From contig CADCXC010000010.1 of NCBI GenBank assembly GCA_902806595.1, forward strand, positions 186,001-250,000: DNA of 64,000 nucleotides, read 5' to 3'. The notes beneath the pieces are model-generated. The model worked only from the letters and a program-made list of their open reading frames with translations, searched no databases and was not told the DNA's origin. Shown in pieces: positions 36,001 to 46,962 of the stretch. The translations under genes were made by a program, and so were the position numbers. This stretch comes from Pyrenopolyporus hunteri. Lineage: Eukaryota; Ascomycota; Sordariomycetes; Xylariales; Hypoxylaceae. Each line of letters opens with the position of its first letter. Positions within the stretch are counted from its first letter, which is position 1.

Positions 36001-39000
36001 GTGCGAAAAATTTTTTTAATATATTAAAGAATCGAATTATAATATATTTAATTTTATTCGTAGTTTTCGATTAAAAGTTAAAAAATATATATCGGGTAAG
36101 TAGGTATTATTTTTTATCGTAAATTTAATAAATTTTAATTCGAAACTTAATCGATGCGGGGTATTTCGCGGGATATTTTTTACTAGTAATATATAAAATA
36201 ATTTCCGGATGGTTTTTATTATTTTTCGTTTTATAAGTGTTAATTATAATAAAAGTAACTTAAATTTTTACCGTTTTTTTCTTTTTTTTAAATTTATAAT
36301 AAAAATGTATAGATAATTTTTTTTAAATATTATATTATTAACGTTAATAACGATATTTTTTTTTAGATATAATATTTTATAATTATATATATTATTTTTT
36401 TTATAATTAAACATTTTATAATTAACGATTTATTTTTTAAATATATTAATTTTAAAATTTTTTAAATAATAATTATCGATTTTTATTATTATTAAATAGG
36501 TTAAATTAAATGATTTATCGTATTATATTTTATAAAATGTTTTATTTATTTTATAGTTAAGAAATTTATTTATAATATAAATTATTATTTATATTATAAT
36601 AAATTAATATTTTATTAATATATCGTTTTTTTAAATTTAAATAATTATCGTTCGAATTTTATTTTTTAATTTATTAATAATATTTTTAACGAAACTTCTT
36701 TATTAATATTACTTTATAACAATATAATAAATGACGATTTTTTTTTATCGATAAAATTATTAAAATTTAAAGTTTATATAAAAATCGAATTTATTAAACG
36801 TAATTATATAATATTTTTTTTTAAATTTTTCCCATTAATATAAAAATTTTTTAAAAATTATAAATTAATTATTAAGTCGTTTTATAAGTAATGTTTAAAA
36901 TATATATAAATAATTATAAATAATAGTTAATTAGTTTTTATATTTTTCGTAATCTTCGATTTTTAAAAGTATATCGATTTCGTTTAAATGTAATAATTTT
37001 AATTAATAAATACCGCGATATATAATATTTTTATAAGATTTTTCGTATATTTTATTCTATATATAGGTTTTATAAAAGTAATATTTTTTTTATAAGGTAA
37101 TATCGATGGATATTTTTATTAAATTTTTTAGGTTTTAATTATTTAAATAATTTATTTTTTTATATTATATTTTTAATAATAAATTAAATATAGAATAGAA
37201 ATAAAATATTATATTAAAGTTTATTATATTAAAAATATTATTTTATTAATTTATTATATATAATTTACTTTATTCGATTATAATTAAAAAAATTTTATTT
37301 TTTTTTATTTTAAACGTTATTTTTTACTTAAATAAAAATTCGACTTTTTTTTTAATAAATTATAATATTAATATAAGATTATAAATTAACGTAAAATAAT
37401 AAATAACGTTAATAATTTTAATTTTTTTAAGTTATTTATTAATAATAATTCGAAAAATAATAATATTTTATAATTCGATTAATATAATTTTTTTTTCGAT
37501 ATTATAAATTAATAATTCGTTATAAAGGCGTAAATTTACGAATAAAGTTTTATTATAGTAAATAATTTAATTATAATTATTATTTAATATTATTATTTCT
37601 TTTAATTTAAACGTTAATTTTTTAATTTTAGTTTTTAAAAATATTATAAAATTTAAAACCGTTAATATATAAATTATTAATAAATATTATAATATATTAT
37701 TAAATATAAAATATATAGTTAAAATGGTAAATTTTAGAATTAATTTATTAATAATATTATCTTATATCGATAGATTTAAAATATTTTTACTAAATAATTT
37801 CCCGCGGAAAATTCGAAATAATATATTTAATTTTATCGAGATATATGATTAATTTATTATATTAATTTTAAAAGTTATAAAAATAATAATATAAATAGGT
37901 AGTTTTAGGTTATTTTATCGGCCGGTTATAAAGTTCGTAATAATTTTTTTTTCGATTTTTTATTTTTTAAAATAATTAAAATTTTTTATCGTTTCGTATT
38001 AATTTTTAGGGCGTTTTTTAGAGTATTTTTAAAAGTATTTTAAGGATTTATAGATAATTATTTTATAGTTTGCCGCGATATAATATATATATTTTAAAAC
38101 TATTTTTCGTTTATTATTATTAATATCTCGGATATTCGTATATAGAATATATCTTTTTTTTCGATTTCGAAATTTTTAACTTTATTTTTTTTATTATATT
38201 AGTTTTATAATATCGTTAATATTAATTGTTATTTTAATAATAACGTTATTTTCGTTTCGTTTAAATATAATATTATAAATTTAAAAAAAAATAATAAAAA
38301 AGATATTATATTCGAAACTTAATAAAAATAAAAATTTATTAATTAAATATAATTTCGATATAATATAAATATCGTTTAATGTTTTAAAATTACTTTATAA
38401 TTATCGAATTTTTATAAATAACGTTATAATTAATTTTTTAATAAATAATAAAATATTTTTTTATTTAAACGTTAAATTTTAAAATATAATGTTATTTTTA
38501 AGTTTATATTTTTTTTTTAAGGTTATTTATAAGTCGTTAATCGTCGTATATTCCTTCGTTAATTTCTTAAGATTTTTATTTAATTTATATTTAATGGTAT
38601 TTAATTTTTTATCGATTTTTTCGTTTTAAATTTTTTATTTTTTATGTATTTCGGCCGAAAGAAATTTTTAAAAATTATTATTTTTTATAGGTTTTATAGA
38701 TTCGATTTTTTCGAGGAGAAATTTCCCGTATTTTTAAATTTTTAAGTAATTTAAAAATTCCCGGTTAAATTAAATTTATTCGTTTATCGATTATAAGGTA
38801 ATAATATTATTTAAAATTATCGTATTAATTTTTTAATCGTTTATTATCGTAACGTTTTTTTTATAGTAATTTAATAATCGATCGATGATTTTATAAAGTA
38901 ATTACGGTAATATTAATATTTTATAATTTAATATTTTATAAGGAAGTTTTTTTTTTTAAATAGTCGGAAATATTTTTTTTAAATAATAATTTAAAAAAGT

Positions 39001-39790
39001 TATAAAAGGTAATTATTTCGAAATCGAAATAATCGATTTTTAAGTCGTATAATAATAATATAAGTAATATATTATTTAAATTTAACGAGTGAAATTTAAA
39101 TAACCGAATTATAAATAAATAATTTTAGTCGTTAAAGTTTAAATTTCGTTAAAAAATTTTAAAATTTTTTTAATTAATTTTTTTAATTATTTCGATAAAA
39201 TAAAGAAAATTATTTTCGTTAAAAAATTTAACGAAAGTCGATTTTTATAATAGTTAGTTTCGAAAATTATATTTAATATTATTATTTTTTAATATCGACG
39301 TTATTATTATTATTTTTACTTTTTTCGTTATTTAAGTAATTTAATAATAAAATATAAATAATTTCGATAATTTCGAAATTCGAAATTTAATAATTATTAA
39401 TTTTTAAATAATAAATAATTTATTTTTTTTATTATTAAAATTATTTAAAAATTATTAAAAGTTTATTAAATATTTTATTATATTAATAATTTTTATAGTT
39501 ATTATTTTAAGGTTAAATTTAAAAAGGGAATTAATTAATTTTTCGTTAATAAAATATTTCGTATTATTTTTAAAATTTTAAATTTTAAGTATATTATATA
39601 CTATATATACGAATTATATAGGCTTTAAAAAATCCCTATTTTCTTTAAACATTAACGTAATAAAAATCGCGAATAATTTCGAAAGATTAAATACGTTTTA
39701 TAAAATATAAAAAATATATTTAAAAAATATAAAATAAATAAGTTAAATTAATAATATATTTTAATTTTTTAAATTTTCGAATTTATAACT

Positions 39791-39946
39791 TATTAAAAAT
39801 AAATGTAGGTTATAAGTGTATATTTCGTTATATTAAATAATAAAAATTAGTTAAAAGTTAGATAAGATATAGATATTATATATATACCATAGGTATAGGA
39901 CGTAATTACCTAGCCACCCTATATTTCAGCATCCTATATTCCAGTA
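39791..39946. repeat. Right LTR of the copia element (5' LTR in element orientation)
   Basis: It spans 156 bp, the same length as the left LTR. It begins TATTAAAAATAAATGTAGG (the left copy has TGTTGAAAATAAACGCAGG) and ends ATATTCCAGTA. Its last 50 bp are less mutated than the left copy and preserve CCAGC-type sequence, which helps reconstruct the original terminus. Confidence 0.92.
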
Positions 39947-40337
39947 AAGTGGGGGATCCATGTTTAGGGGAAGGGGATAGACTCGATTTGGCTAGACAAG
40001 CGGAGTTTAACTATTCGTCAAAGCAAGGATAGAGTAGATGGCTACGAGTATTGACTTTAATTGATGCTGATGGAATGAAACAATTGCTCCCTGTTGAGCC
40101 GCATTTGAACGTGACCGAACACTGTCCACGGGTTCGATAACTATTTTCTACCTCATAGGTACCCAACGTAAGACGACATATAGCGTAAGGAACCGTTCGA
40201 TACGCACCGGAGGACTCACTCAGCAATAGATCCACAACTTATTAGGGGCAAATTATTTCATTTAAGGGCCAATCGTATTATATAGGTATCCAAGTTATAC
40301 TAGGAGTCCCACCACAATTGCACCCATCTCCTCCGAA
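39947..40337. other. Gap between the retrotransposon and the AA9 gene
   Basis: Ordinary composition returns immediately at the element border. No gene is supported; this is the 3' flank of the AA9 gene. Mutation bias appears to stop at the LTR edge. Confidence 0.55.
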
Positions 40338-41170
40338 TTAACAGGTGAACACGCTCGGTCCGGGAGGGGTATAGGAGGTGGGGACCGGGTAGTAGATGTT
40401 AATCAACAGACCCGGGTCGTCGACCTTGTAAGCACCAGGGAGCGACACGAGGTCGGTGGGCCGCTTGCTACCACCGCCGGTGACCGTGAGCTGGGCGCAG
40501 GAGATGTAGAACTGAGCGCCCATTGGCGTGCTGGCGCTGTGGAGGGCGATATGCTCGACGCGCAGGAGATAATCTCCCGGAGCAATGCACGACGGGATCT
40601 TAGTCGTCACCTGCTGGTCATTCTGGCTGGGCCATGTCAGGCCGCTCGGAGAGATGTTGGGGCCCTGCGAGAAGATCTTGAACCACACTGCTCCCGAGCC
40701 GTCCCATGAGTCGGCCGTCTGCCCTGCTGGCACCTTGGCCATGTAGAACTGCAGAGTTCCGGGGTGCGAGACTGCGGAGCTCACGGTGAAGCCCACGGTC
40801 GAGCCCGCGGCGACCGTCATCGTCTTAGCACCCTCGTTGCCCGGAGCAAGTTGATAACAGCGGATTTCAGCCGCGTCAACGTCGGTCACTACTCATGTCA
40901 CACTAGTCAGTTCACCCGGTACCATTCGATCAGGCCTTTGAGGGAAGAAAGTTGCGGTACTGACCTGGACCATTGCTCTGATAGTTCATGGTCTTTCTCA
41001 CATATTCCCAGTCCTTAGTAGTAGCGCCGTTGGCAATCAGCGCGGGGAAAGTGTCTATATGGACCGTACGTTAGTCACGTCGTTACTAGCTGTTCGGATC
41101 GAGCTCAGCTTCACTTACAGTGGGCCCGGACGCCCGCCACTAGGGCAAGAAGAGCTGTAGCCGCCTTCAT
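40338..41170 (-). CDS. AA9 lytic polysaccharide monooxygenase, three exons
   Basis: Exons on the minus strand are 41119-41170, 40965-41054 and 40338-40888, giving 230 residues. The introns are GT-AG (GTAAGT and GTCAGT donors) and all junctions keep frame. A 16-residue signal peptide (MKAATALLALVAGVRA) leaves His17 as the mature N-terminus, the first copper ligand of the histidine brace, in AHYTFPALIANG. The second His is in AVSHPGTLQFYMAKVP. The HSAST-GAQFYISCAQL segment supplies the second-sphere His/Gln and the axial Tyr. No CBM1 is attached. AA9 enzymes oxidatively cleave cellulose or related glucans outside the cell. The catalytic set is complete, so the enzyme should be active if expressed. 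Confidence 0.94.
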
Positions 41171-42661
41171 CCTGTCAAGTTATGTGAAGCTCTATACTTG
41201 GTCAGAGGTATCTGGTATTCTGGACAGTTTAAGACAGCTTGAGCTCTTTAGGAGTCCTAGAAGTAGGGCTCCAAGCTGACTGCTCTCAATATATAAAGAA
41301 AATAATAGGGGCCCCACGCCACGGCATAGTCGCACTCGAACCCGTCGTCCCCTTGTAAGCAATTCCAAAATAAGCATAAAAGTAAATTAATTGCTTGCGT
41401 TGCCGTACGATCCAATCGTCGTTAATGACGACCTTACACGTTTGGACGCGGCGAGATGGCTACCGAGCGGATAAAGGTCCTCCGGGTAAATTGAGCGCTA
41501 CCCCTAAAGAGCTCAATTCCCCGCCAATCAGCATTCTCAGCCATATTGATGTCAACCTGAAGGCAACAAGGGCCACGAGCTATTGGGAAGATAGCATGCT
41601 GACATATTCTGTGGGGTAGCATGGTGTAGAGTCCACCGGACCAGAGACCTCGCTTGCAAGTATAGTCAAGGAATTGGCATCACACTTGAACTCGGCGTGA
41701 GTCCGACGACCCGATGCTCAGGGACACGATGCTGCATAGAGGTGATTCGTGGGCTCGTATTTGTCATTAAAGTAACTCTGAACGGACCGAAGCCAAGGAC
41801 AATGGACTGCCACCTCACTTCGGACGGATGGTAGCTTATTGCATTCTGTTCTGGGAACCGCGAATCCTATAGTTATCTCAACTAGAAATAGGGGCACCGT
41901 GTATTCAAAGGTAAGGCTATGGTAGGATTAGGTACCTATATTAACTATTCCAAGAATAGAACTACATGCCGGTACTACCCCCATTGTCTTGATTGACACC
42001 CCTTCCCCTTTTTAATAATCCTCTACTAACCCAATCGTCAATAATCTATACTCCCATAAAACGCTAGTTCTTCCATGTATTAATGACAAAAGCTGGTGGC
42101 TTTGGCTATTGACTCTTATCACATAAAAAGAGATATATAAAGTACAATATACAAGTAGCGCCTTTTAGTGTGGTGGTCTTTCTGATAACTCTCTATACAG
42201 TTATACCGGTTTTAACGTACCGGGTCGCCTTCTCTAGCTCAAACAAAGACTGACATCCCGTAAATGAGTTTATACTTTTCGTAACAACGGAATTGTTATG
42301 AGGATCCCATTGTGACTACCTAGACATTCTAATAATATCCAATACCCTAAAGACTTTGTCTGAGAACTAAGAGACCCTGCCTTTACAACCCTTGTTAGTT
42401 GAACTGAGTAAAGAGGACTCACGACGAAATACATCTAACTGATATGGAATAATAGCTATCGTTTTAGGATTAGGATGGATCATGTAAAAGGATAAGAGTC
42501 CCTGAGTTTTGAGTCGAAAGTCATGGTATATCACTTACACACGAAGCTTTACAGTTGCTCAGTCTCGGACCTAAATTTCCTACTTAAACTGAACTATTCG
42601 ACAACTTCTAGACCTCAAAGTAATTATTTTAGAGCCTAGACGACACTAAAGACCATCCACC
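41171..42661. other. Intergenic region
   Basis: No gene is supported. Short open frames (up to 74 codons) lack recognisable motifs. Divergent promoters of the AA9 gene and the 42662 gene should be located here. Confidence 0.5.
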
Positions 42662-42874
42662 ATGTGCTGGCGTCCCCAAAACCTTTACACATGCGAACAC
42701 CGCGAGGAATCCTCTAGCGAGATCGTAACGTGCGGGCTAGTTAAAGTCTACGGACGATGTCCGCTTGGCTACTTGGTGAACGCTCCCGGTTATGACACTA
42801 CTGTTGTCGACGATTTATGTACGAAGTGCAAGAAGCCTAAGGCCAAGAAGTGGTTCTGGGGGCGTAAAAAGTAA
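42662..42874 (+). CDS. Small Cys-rich protein, possibly metal-binding
   Basis: A frame of 70 residues starting MCWRPQNLYTCEHREE. It has six cysteines and a His arranged C2, C11-x-H13, C24, C33 and a C-x2-C pair near residues 53-56 (LCTKCKK), with a basic tail KAKKWFWGRKK. The C-x-H and C-x2-C pairs suggest zinc binding. There is no signal peptide. A CA-rich leader (GACCATCCACC) directly precedes the ATG. I recall short fungal proteins opening with an MC-x(8-10)-C-x-H pattern, but I cannot name the family. Confidence 0.55.
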   Translation: MCWRPQNLYTCEHREESSSEIVTCGLVKVYGRCPLGYLVNAPGYDTTVVDDLCTKCKKPKAKKWFWGRKK

Positions 42875-43471
42875 TCCTCGGGGCGTACTAATTGACCCTT
42901 CTCCAGTCGAAGAGCGATAGAGGGAGGGTACAACGAAGATAAGGCCGGAAGACGAGCCAAAATAATAGACAGGACGTTATGAATTGAAAAATCTTAATCT
43001 ATATATGTCTTTAACTTTGCATTATACCGTGCCTTGTAGAAGACTCGTATCATATTCCATTGTGTTGGTGTTAGTGTCATGTCATATCTTAGGCTTTAAC
43101 ATCGAAGGCAGTTTTAAATACGGTATGTCTCGCCTTCATGAAACCATTGTCTTTACAAATCGAACAAGTTAGGTAGGTCCTAATAACGTGCCACCGGTTT
43201 TATTTCACGGTTCTACCTAATGGCACGTATGATCCCCTGTTTATTATAATCTAATAAAGCCTAATAAAGTCTACAAGTCTCATGTTAGGGACTATCGGAT
43301 GAGCCGACATGCCTTCAGCTTGGACTTATTAAATATATATACCTAAGTAGAGATTCAATCTGCGTAGAAAATACCCGATTCTAGTTCGTCCTCTTCTCCA
43401 AGTTTAATTCATAGTTATATGAAAGAAAATTACAAATTGGAAACAATGATAATGCTAAACTATTAGAACAA
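42875..43471. other. Intergenic region, convergent
   Basis: No gene is supported. AT-rich; contains the 3' ends of the 42662 gene and of the minus-strand gene ending at 43472. Confidence 0.5.
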
Positions 43472-44206
43472 TTAAACAACACCAATATCCTTGCTATCAT
43501 ACTCATGTCTGAATATGTCATCAGGGGTCTCCCAGTCAAAGGTAGCAGTCGATGATGACCGAACTCGGGAACCACCATTATCGAGAGTCCACTTGCGAGT
43601 TGGCGTTACGGGCTTGCCATGTCCATAGCAGAGAAGCATAGCTTCGAGACGGTTTGCTTCGTATTCAAGTTTAAGACATCTATCATCCAAGAAGAAGTAC
43701 TTGTCCTCTAGCATCCGAAAATAGACCCGTGTAAGAGCGTCCCAGTCTGCGCCGCGCGTTTTGGCGTACCAATTACAGGCGGCGAGATACCTCCTCTTCG
43801 TGTTAGATAGGAGCTCCTGGAACTGACGCTTTTCTTCCAGCTTTTCCTCAAGCTCTTGAGATGCATCCGCCACCATGTCCGCCGTGAGCGGGCATCCTTG
43901 ACCTCGGGAAACCGTGACTATTACGCCGTTTCTCCGATCTCCCTCATCGCTGTCGTAATCCTCATCATCGTCTTTAGTACGCGCGAAATCCTCAATAACA
44001 GCCACGCATTGGGGGACGATCTGCGATAAACGCGTAGCAGCCGACTTCAACAAAACCTTTCGGCTAGACCTTTGACTAGGCACATAGCTCTCTATAACCC
44101 ACCTTCGTCTATCCGAGGGTGTAACTGGTCGGGATTGCTGCCCCGATCTCTTTTCAGAGACTCGTTCCGGCGAGCCCCTATATGTATCTCTTTTCTTTAA
44201 CTTCAT
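43472..44206 (-). CDS. Hypothetical protein with basic N-terminus and helical core
   Basis: A single frame of 244 residues, not recognised. The first 60 residues are rich in Lys/Arg/Ser (MKLKKRDTYRGSPERVSEKR) and may hold a nuclear signal. An acidic linker DDDEDYDSDEGD follows near residue 78. A helical core runs from about 110 to 195, with Glu/Lys/Leu-rich coiled-coil character (ASQELEEKLEEKRQFQELL) and an aromatic segment LEDKYFFLDDRCLKLEYE. No signal peptide or membrane segment is present. The long open frame and consistent amino-acid character support a real gene. Confidence 0.6.
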   Translation of the reverse strand: MKLKKRDTYRGSPERVSEKRSGQQSRPVTPSDRRRWVIESYVPSQRSSRKVLLKSAATRLSQIVPQCVAVIEDFARTKDDDEDYDSDEGDRRNGVIVTVSRGQGCPLTADMVADASQELEEKLEEKRQFQELLSNTKRRYLAACNWYAKTRGADWDALTRVYFRMLEDKYFFLDDRCLKLEYEANRLEAMLLCYGHGKPVTPTRKWTLDNGGSRVRSSSTATFDWETPDDIFRHEYDSKDIGVV

Positions 44207-44774
44207 CCTTCCCTATCTACCCGCCCGTAGATACAGCTATTTGAGGCAAGCACCCGGCAACCCTAGAGAATGTGTATATGGACACGCGCAAAACGGATGC
44301 GTCGGAATATAAGTGTTCAAACCATAGCCCGGACAATAAAATGATAGACGTCATTATCTTTATCACATATACAAAGGTTAATTCAGCCGAGATACGTTCT
44401 CAGGTACCATCTGCTGGGTATCCTATTGAACGTGAACTTGTTGCACTTGAACAATGTGAGCCACTGACGTAAACTCGATTCTCGCTTTAATCCAGAGACA
44501 AAGGCATCCTAGATGATATTTAACCTGTTTAAATTAGGATAACCAACAAGACTACGGCCACATTGTGGGCCGCCCGACGTTTAACAAGATGATCGATTAC
44601 CCAGGGAAGGCCTGTGAATGAATAACCCCAAGCTTCCTGCCAAATGTTACCAAATATACTGCTAGATCTGACAGGGGTAGATTCCCATAGACCAGGCAAG
44701 GGGTCAACATAGAGAAAGATGCTGGCTCAGATGAAGTTGGATCGTCATATGTGCCCTAAATTCGCTTCATACAA
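44207..44774. other. Intergenic region
   Basis: No gene is supported. It lies between two minus-strand genes, so it should hold the promoter of the 43472 gene and the 3' end of the Zn2Cys6 gene. Confidence 0.5.
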
Positions 44775-45842
44775 CTATTTTATGAAGTTTATTTTCGTAA
44801 ACAGACCTTTGACCTGTTCTAGTAGTCTCATTTTGGACGATGACTTCTCTTCTAGGAGTTCACATTGGAGCTGCAGCATTTGAACTTTCTTGTCGTTCCT
44901 TTCGTCCTTGACGGTCATTGCGACGCGTTCAGTAAGCCGCTGGGCGTAATCAACGAGGACCGACGCGACGTGGATTAAGAGAGCAATTTGCATCGTCGAA
45001 GCAGACGTGCTGGTGGCGACGAAACTTCCCACTCGGACCTCCGCGATATGCACATTGGGTTCGACAAGGTCCGGAGAGGCAAATGTGACCTGAGTGCATG
45101 TTCTTGCGCAATTGACAATGACTCCCATCGCGTCTATGACTTTAGTATGGCAAGACGCCAGAATGTTGAAGAGGAAGGTATCAATCTCATTTTGATCATC
45201 GTTCGGGGTAGAAAAGAAGACCTCCAGTTCGTCGGGCAGCTTGACCATATGGAAGCAGTCGTGATCCCGACACTCAAGAGTCTCTGGGCGGCCAAAAAGG
45301 ACTTTCAGGACATGCGGGTAAATATCCACAAGACGTTGAGCCAAGGAAAAGAGATTCTCAATACAGTGGGTGCGAGAGCTGGCCTGGGTAAACTTGGTAT
45401 GGTATTCCTCTATCGGCCGAGTCTTGGGCATATGAATACGGGATACATATGATAGATCTAAGAACACTTGATCAATTTCGGCAGCCAGGGCGGTCAGTTG
45501 ACGGACGTAGATTGACCGTGGGTCTTGAGAGGCCGCCTCTGGTCGTCCAATCTGCTGGGGGGCATATGGTAGGGTACCCTGAGAACATTCCAGGGGAGTG
45601 GCTAAAACATTCTCCAGGTCTAGAGGGGGCCAGTCGAACTGCATGCTCATGTCCGTGTCAGCGTCGAAGAAACCGGGATTTTGGGTTTGCAACGCGCGGC
45701 GGGTGCTGAGTCCTGCTGGGCTGAAGACGCAGGTGGCGCCGGCTTTCATACATCTTGTGCAGGTCGAAACTCCGGGCTGCTTCGGACATTTGAGCTTGTG
45801 TGAGTGACAACGATCACAGCTCGATCTTAGGGGGCGTGACAT
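44775..45842 (-). CDS. Zn2Cys6 transcription factor, AflR-like
   Basis: 355 residues from the chosen start. The frame stays open 82 codons further upstream to 46088, but I chose the Met that directly precedes the DNA-binding domain (MSRPLRSSCDRC), as is normal for this type. The Zn2Cys6 cluster is complete: C9, C12, C19, C28, C31 and C38 with spacing C-x2-C-x6-C-x8-C-x2-C-x6-C. The middle (about 135-300) contains the Cys/His stretch CRDHDCFHMVKLP and a helical region typical of the AflR regulatory domain. The C-terminus (QLQCELLEEKSSSKMRLLEQV) is coiled-coil-like. AflR-type proteins often regulate secondary-metabolite clusters, but no synthase gene is present in this window, so the target is unknown. 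Confidence 0.85.
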   Translation of the reverse strand: MSRPLRSSCDRCHSHKLKCPKQPGVSTCTRCMKAGATCVFSPAGLSTRRALQTQNPGFFDADTDMSMQFDWPPLDLENVLATPLECSQGTLPYAPQQIGRPEAASQDPRSIYVRQLTALAAEIDQVFLDLSYVSRIHMPKTRPIEEYHTKFTQASSRTHCIENLFSLAQRLVDIYPHVLKVLFGRPETLECRDHDCFHMVKLPDELEVFFSTPNDDQNEIDTFLFNILASCHTKVIDAMGVIVNCARTCTQVTFASPDLVEPNVHIAEVRVGSFVATSTSASTMQIALLIHVASVLVDYAQRLTERVAMTVKDERNDKKVQMLQLQCELLEEKSSSKMRLLEQVKGLFTKINFIK

Positions 45843-46962
45843 ATGTATCCGCTTTCGTATTCTCCTCACTTTACTCCGTAGCTGGTTTGGGAGTGGATGG
45901 TCCGGCTCAGATAAACCGTTATACTCATTGATGAAATGGTATTGGTAGAACGATGGGTTTTCTTGATGGCTGGACTTCAGCGTGTGACAGCTCGGCGATG
46001 AGTCTAAGGGTTCCGTGAAATTGAGCCGAAGGCTGAAGAAGATGGGATGGAGAGGTTGGCGAGACGCATTTTGGCGTTGGTCGGCCAATAAGATGAAAGG
46101 AGATCAGCGTGGGGGGACGCGCAATACTTGGGGACCTAATTGTACCGACACAATACAAACATCTTAGCTAAGAGTCAGTCTCGAATACACGAATTTACCG
46201 ACAATCTGCTTCGAGACAATGAATGAAATATAATTCCATCCCCGAAACCCCAGCACAACCGCCGCTATCTAAACATAGATGTAAGTCGAAACAACTCGAT
46301 GAGTTGCGGATAAAGGGCGATGTATGTGCCCAGTGCTCGGAGTTCAGTATCGGCCGGTATTGTACCAATTACAACGATGGATAGCTGCTATCTTCAGGGC
46401 TATCCCATGCAGGCGACCTCCACTGAAATCTGGACCCAGCCTCTGTCACGACCTATCACATGGGCTATCAGAATCTCTGCCATAGTATACGTCCGTTCTC
46501 CGACGCCTACCAAGCAAATAGAGTCTACCGATAGACGCCACTCGCCGAGGAACAGCATACTAGGCGCCCAAGGGGAAATGGGACCAACTGGTTGGACCGG
46601 GTCGGCTGGGGCTCACGGTGCCTCCATAGTAACAGGGCGATAGACCTTCCCTAGACTCAGCCATACCTAGGTAAGGTAGATAAGGAGAGGTCTCATTTGC
46701 TTGCAGACTGATGTCTCATATTCTTTATCGCCCGATCGTGCGTAGATCAGAAGAAGCCCTACCAACTTCGATACCGTGCCCAACCCGTGAACCGCTCTCC
46801 CTTCTCAGCTCTGCCTCCTACACTTCTACATTATTCCATATCCGTCGCTGCGCCTCGTATTGCTACTCCTCACTTTACGTCATATCCGATCAACGACCTA
46901 ACTATGTGAAGCATTGCCGCAGCCTGATCCTCCGTAGGGTTTAGGCAAGCCAATCGAATCCG
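45843..46962. other. Intergenic region
   Basis: No gene is supported. The first 250 bases stay open in frame with the Zn2Cys6 gene and may be its leader or an alternative N-terminus. A CCTAGG-containing motif lies near 46667-46680. Confidence 0.45.

Larger units (their letters stand above)
32855..39946 (-). mobile_element. Complete Ty1/copia LTR retrotransposon, heavily RIP-mutated
   Basis: The 7092-bp element is bounded by two 156-bp LTRs in direct orientation and flanked by near-matching five-base duplications: AAGTA at 32850-32854 and AAGTG at 39947-39951. Comparing the LTRs suggests original ends TGCTGGAA...TTCCAGCA. The interior is extremely AT-rich, with stops in every frame. Reading the minus strand, the reverse transcriptase is still recognisable: YVNN at 35278-35289 inside VYVNNLLIIS corresponds to the YVDD active site, with both Asp codons changed G to A. 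The segment around 35450-35640 reads LNF-KIK-..I.FLYENI.KNIYVE, matching the copia DVKTAFLYG-D-EE-IYVEQP region. Order and motif type place it in Ty1/copia. It is non-functional as it stands. Confidence 0.93.

Noticed and set aside
33000..39800. AT-rich block as a possible centromere or mitochondrial insertion
   Set aside because: Matching 156-bp LTRs, a target duplication and copia reverse-transcriptase remains explain it fully as a RIP-mutated retrotransposon.
46320..46643. Frame with a short collagen-like GxxG stretch
   Set aside because: The Gly pattern is too short (about four triplets), and there is no signal peptide or splice continuation.
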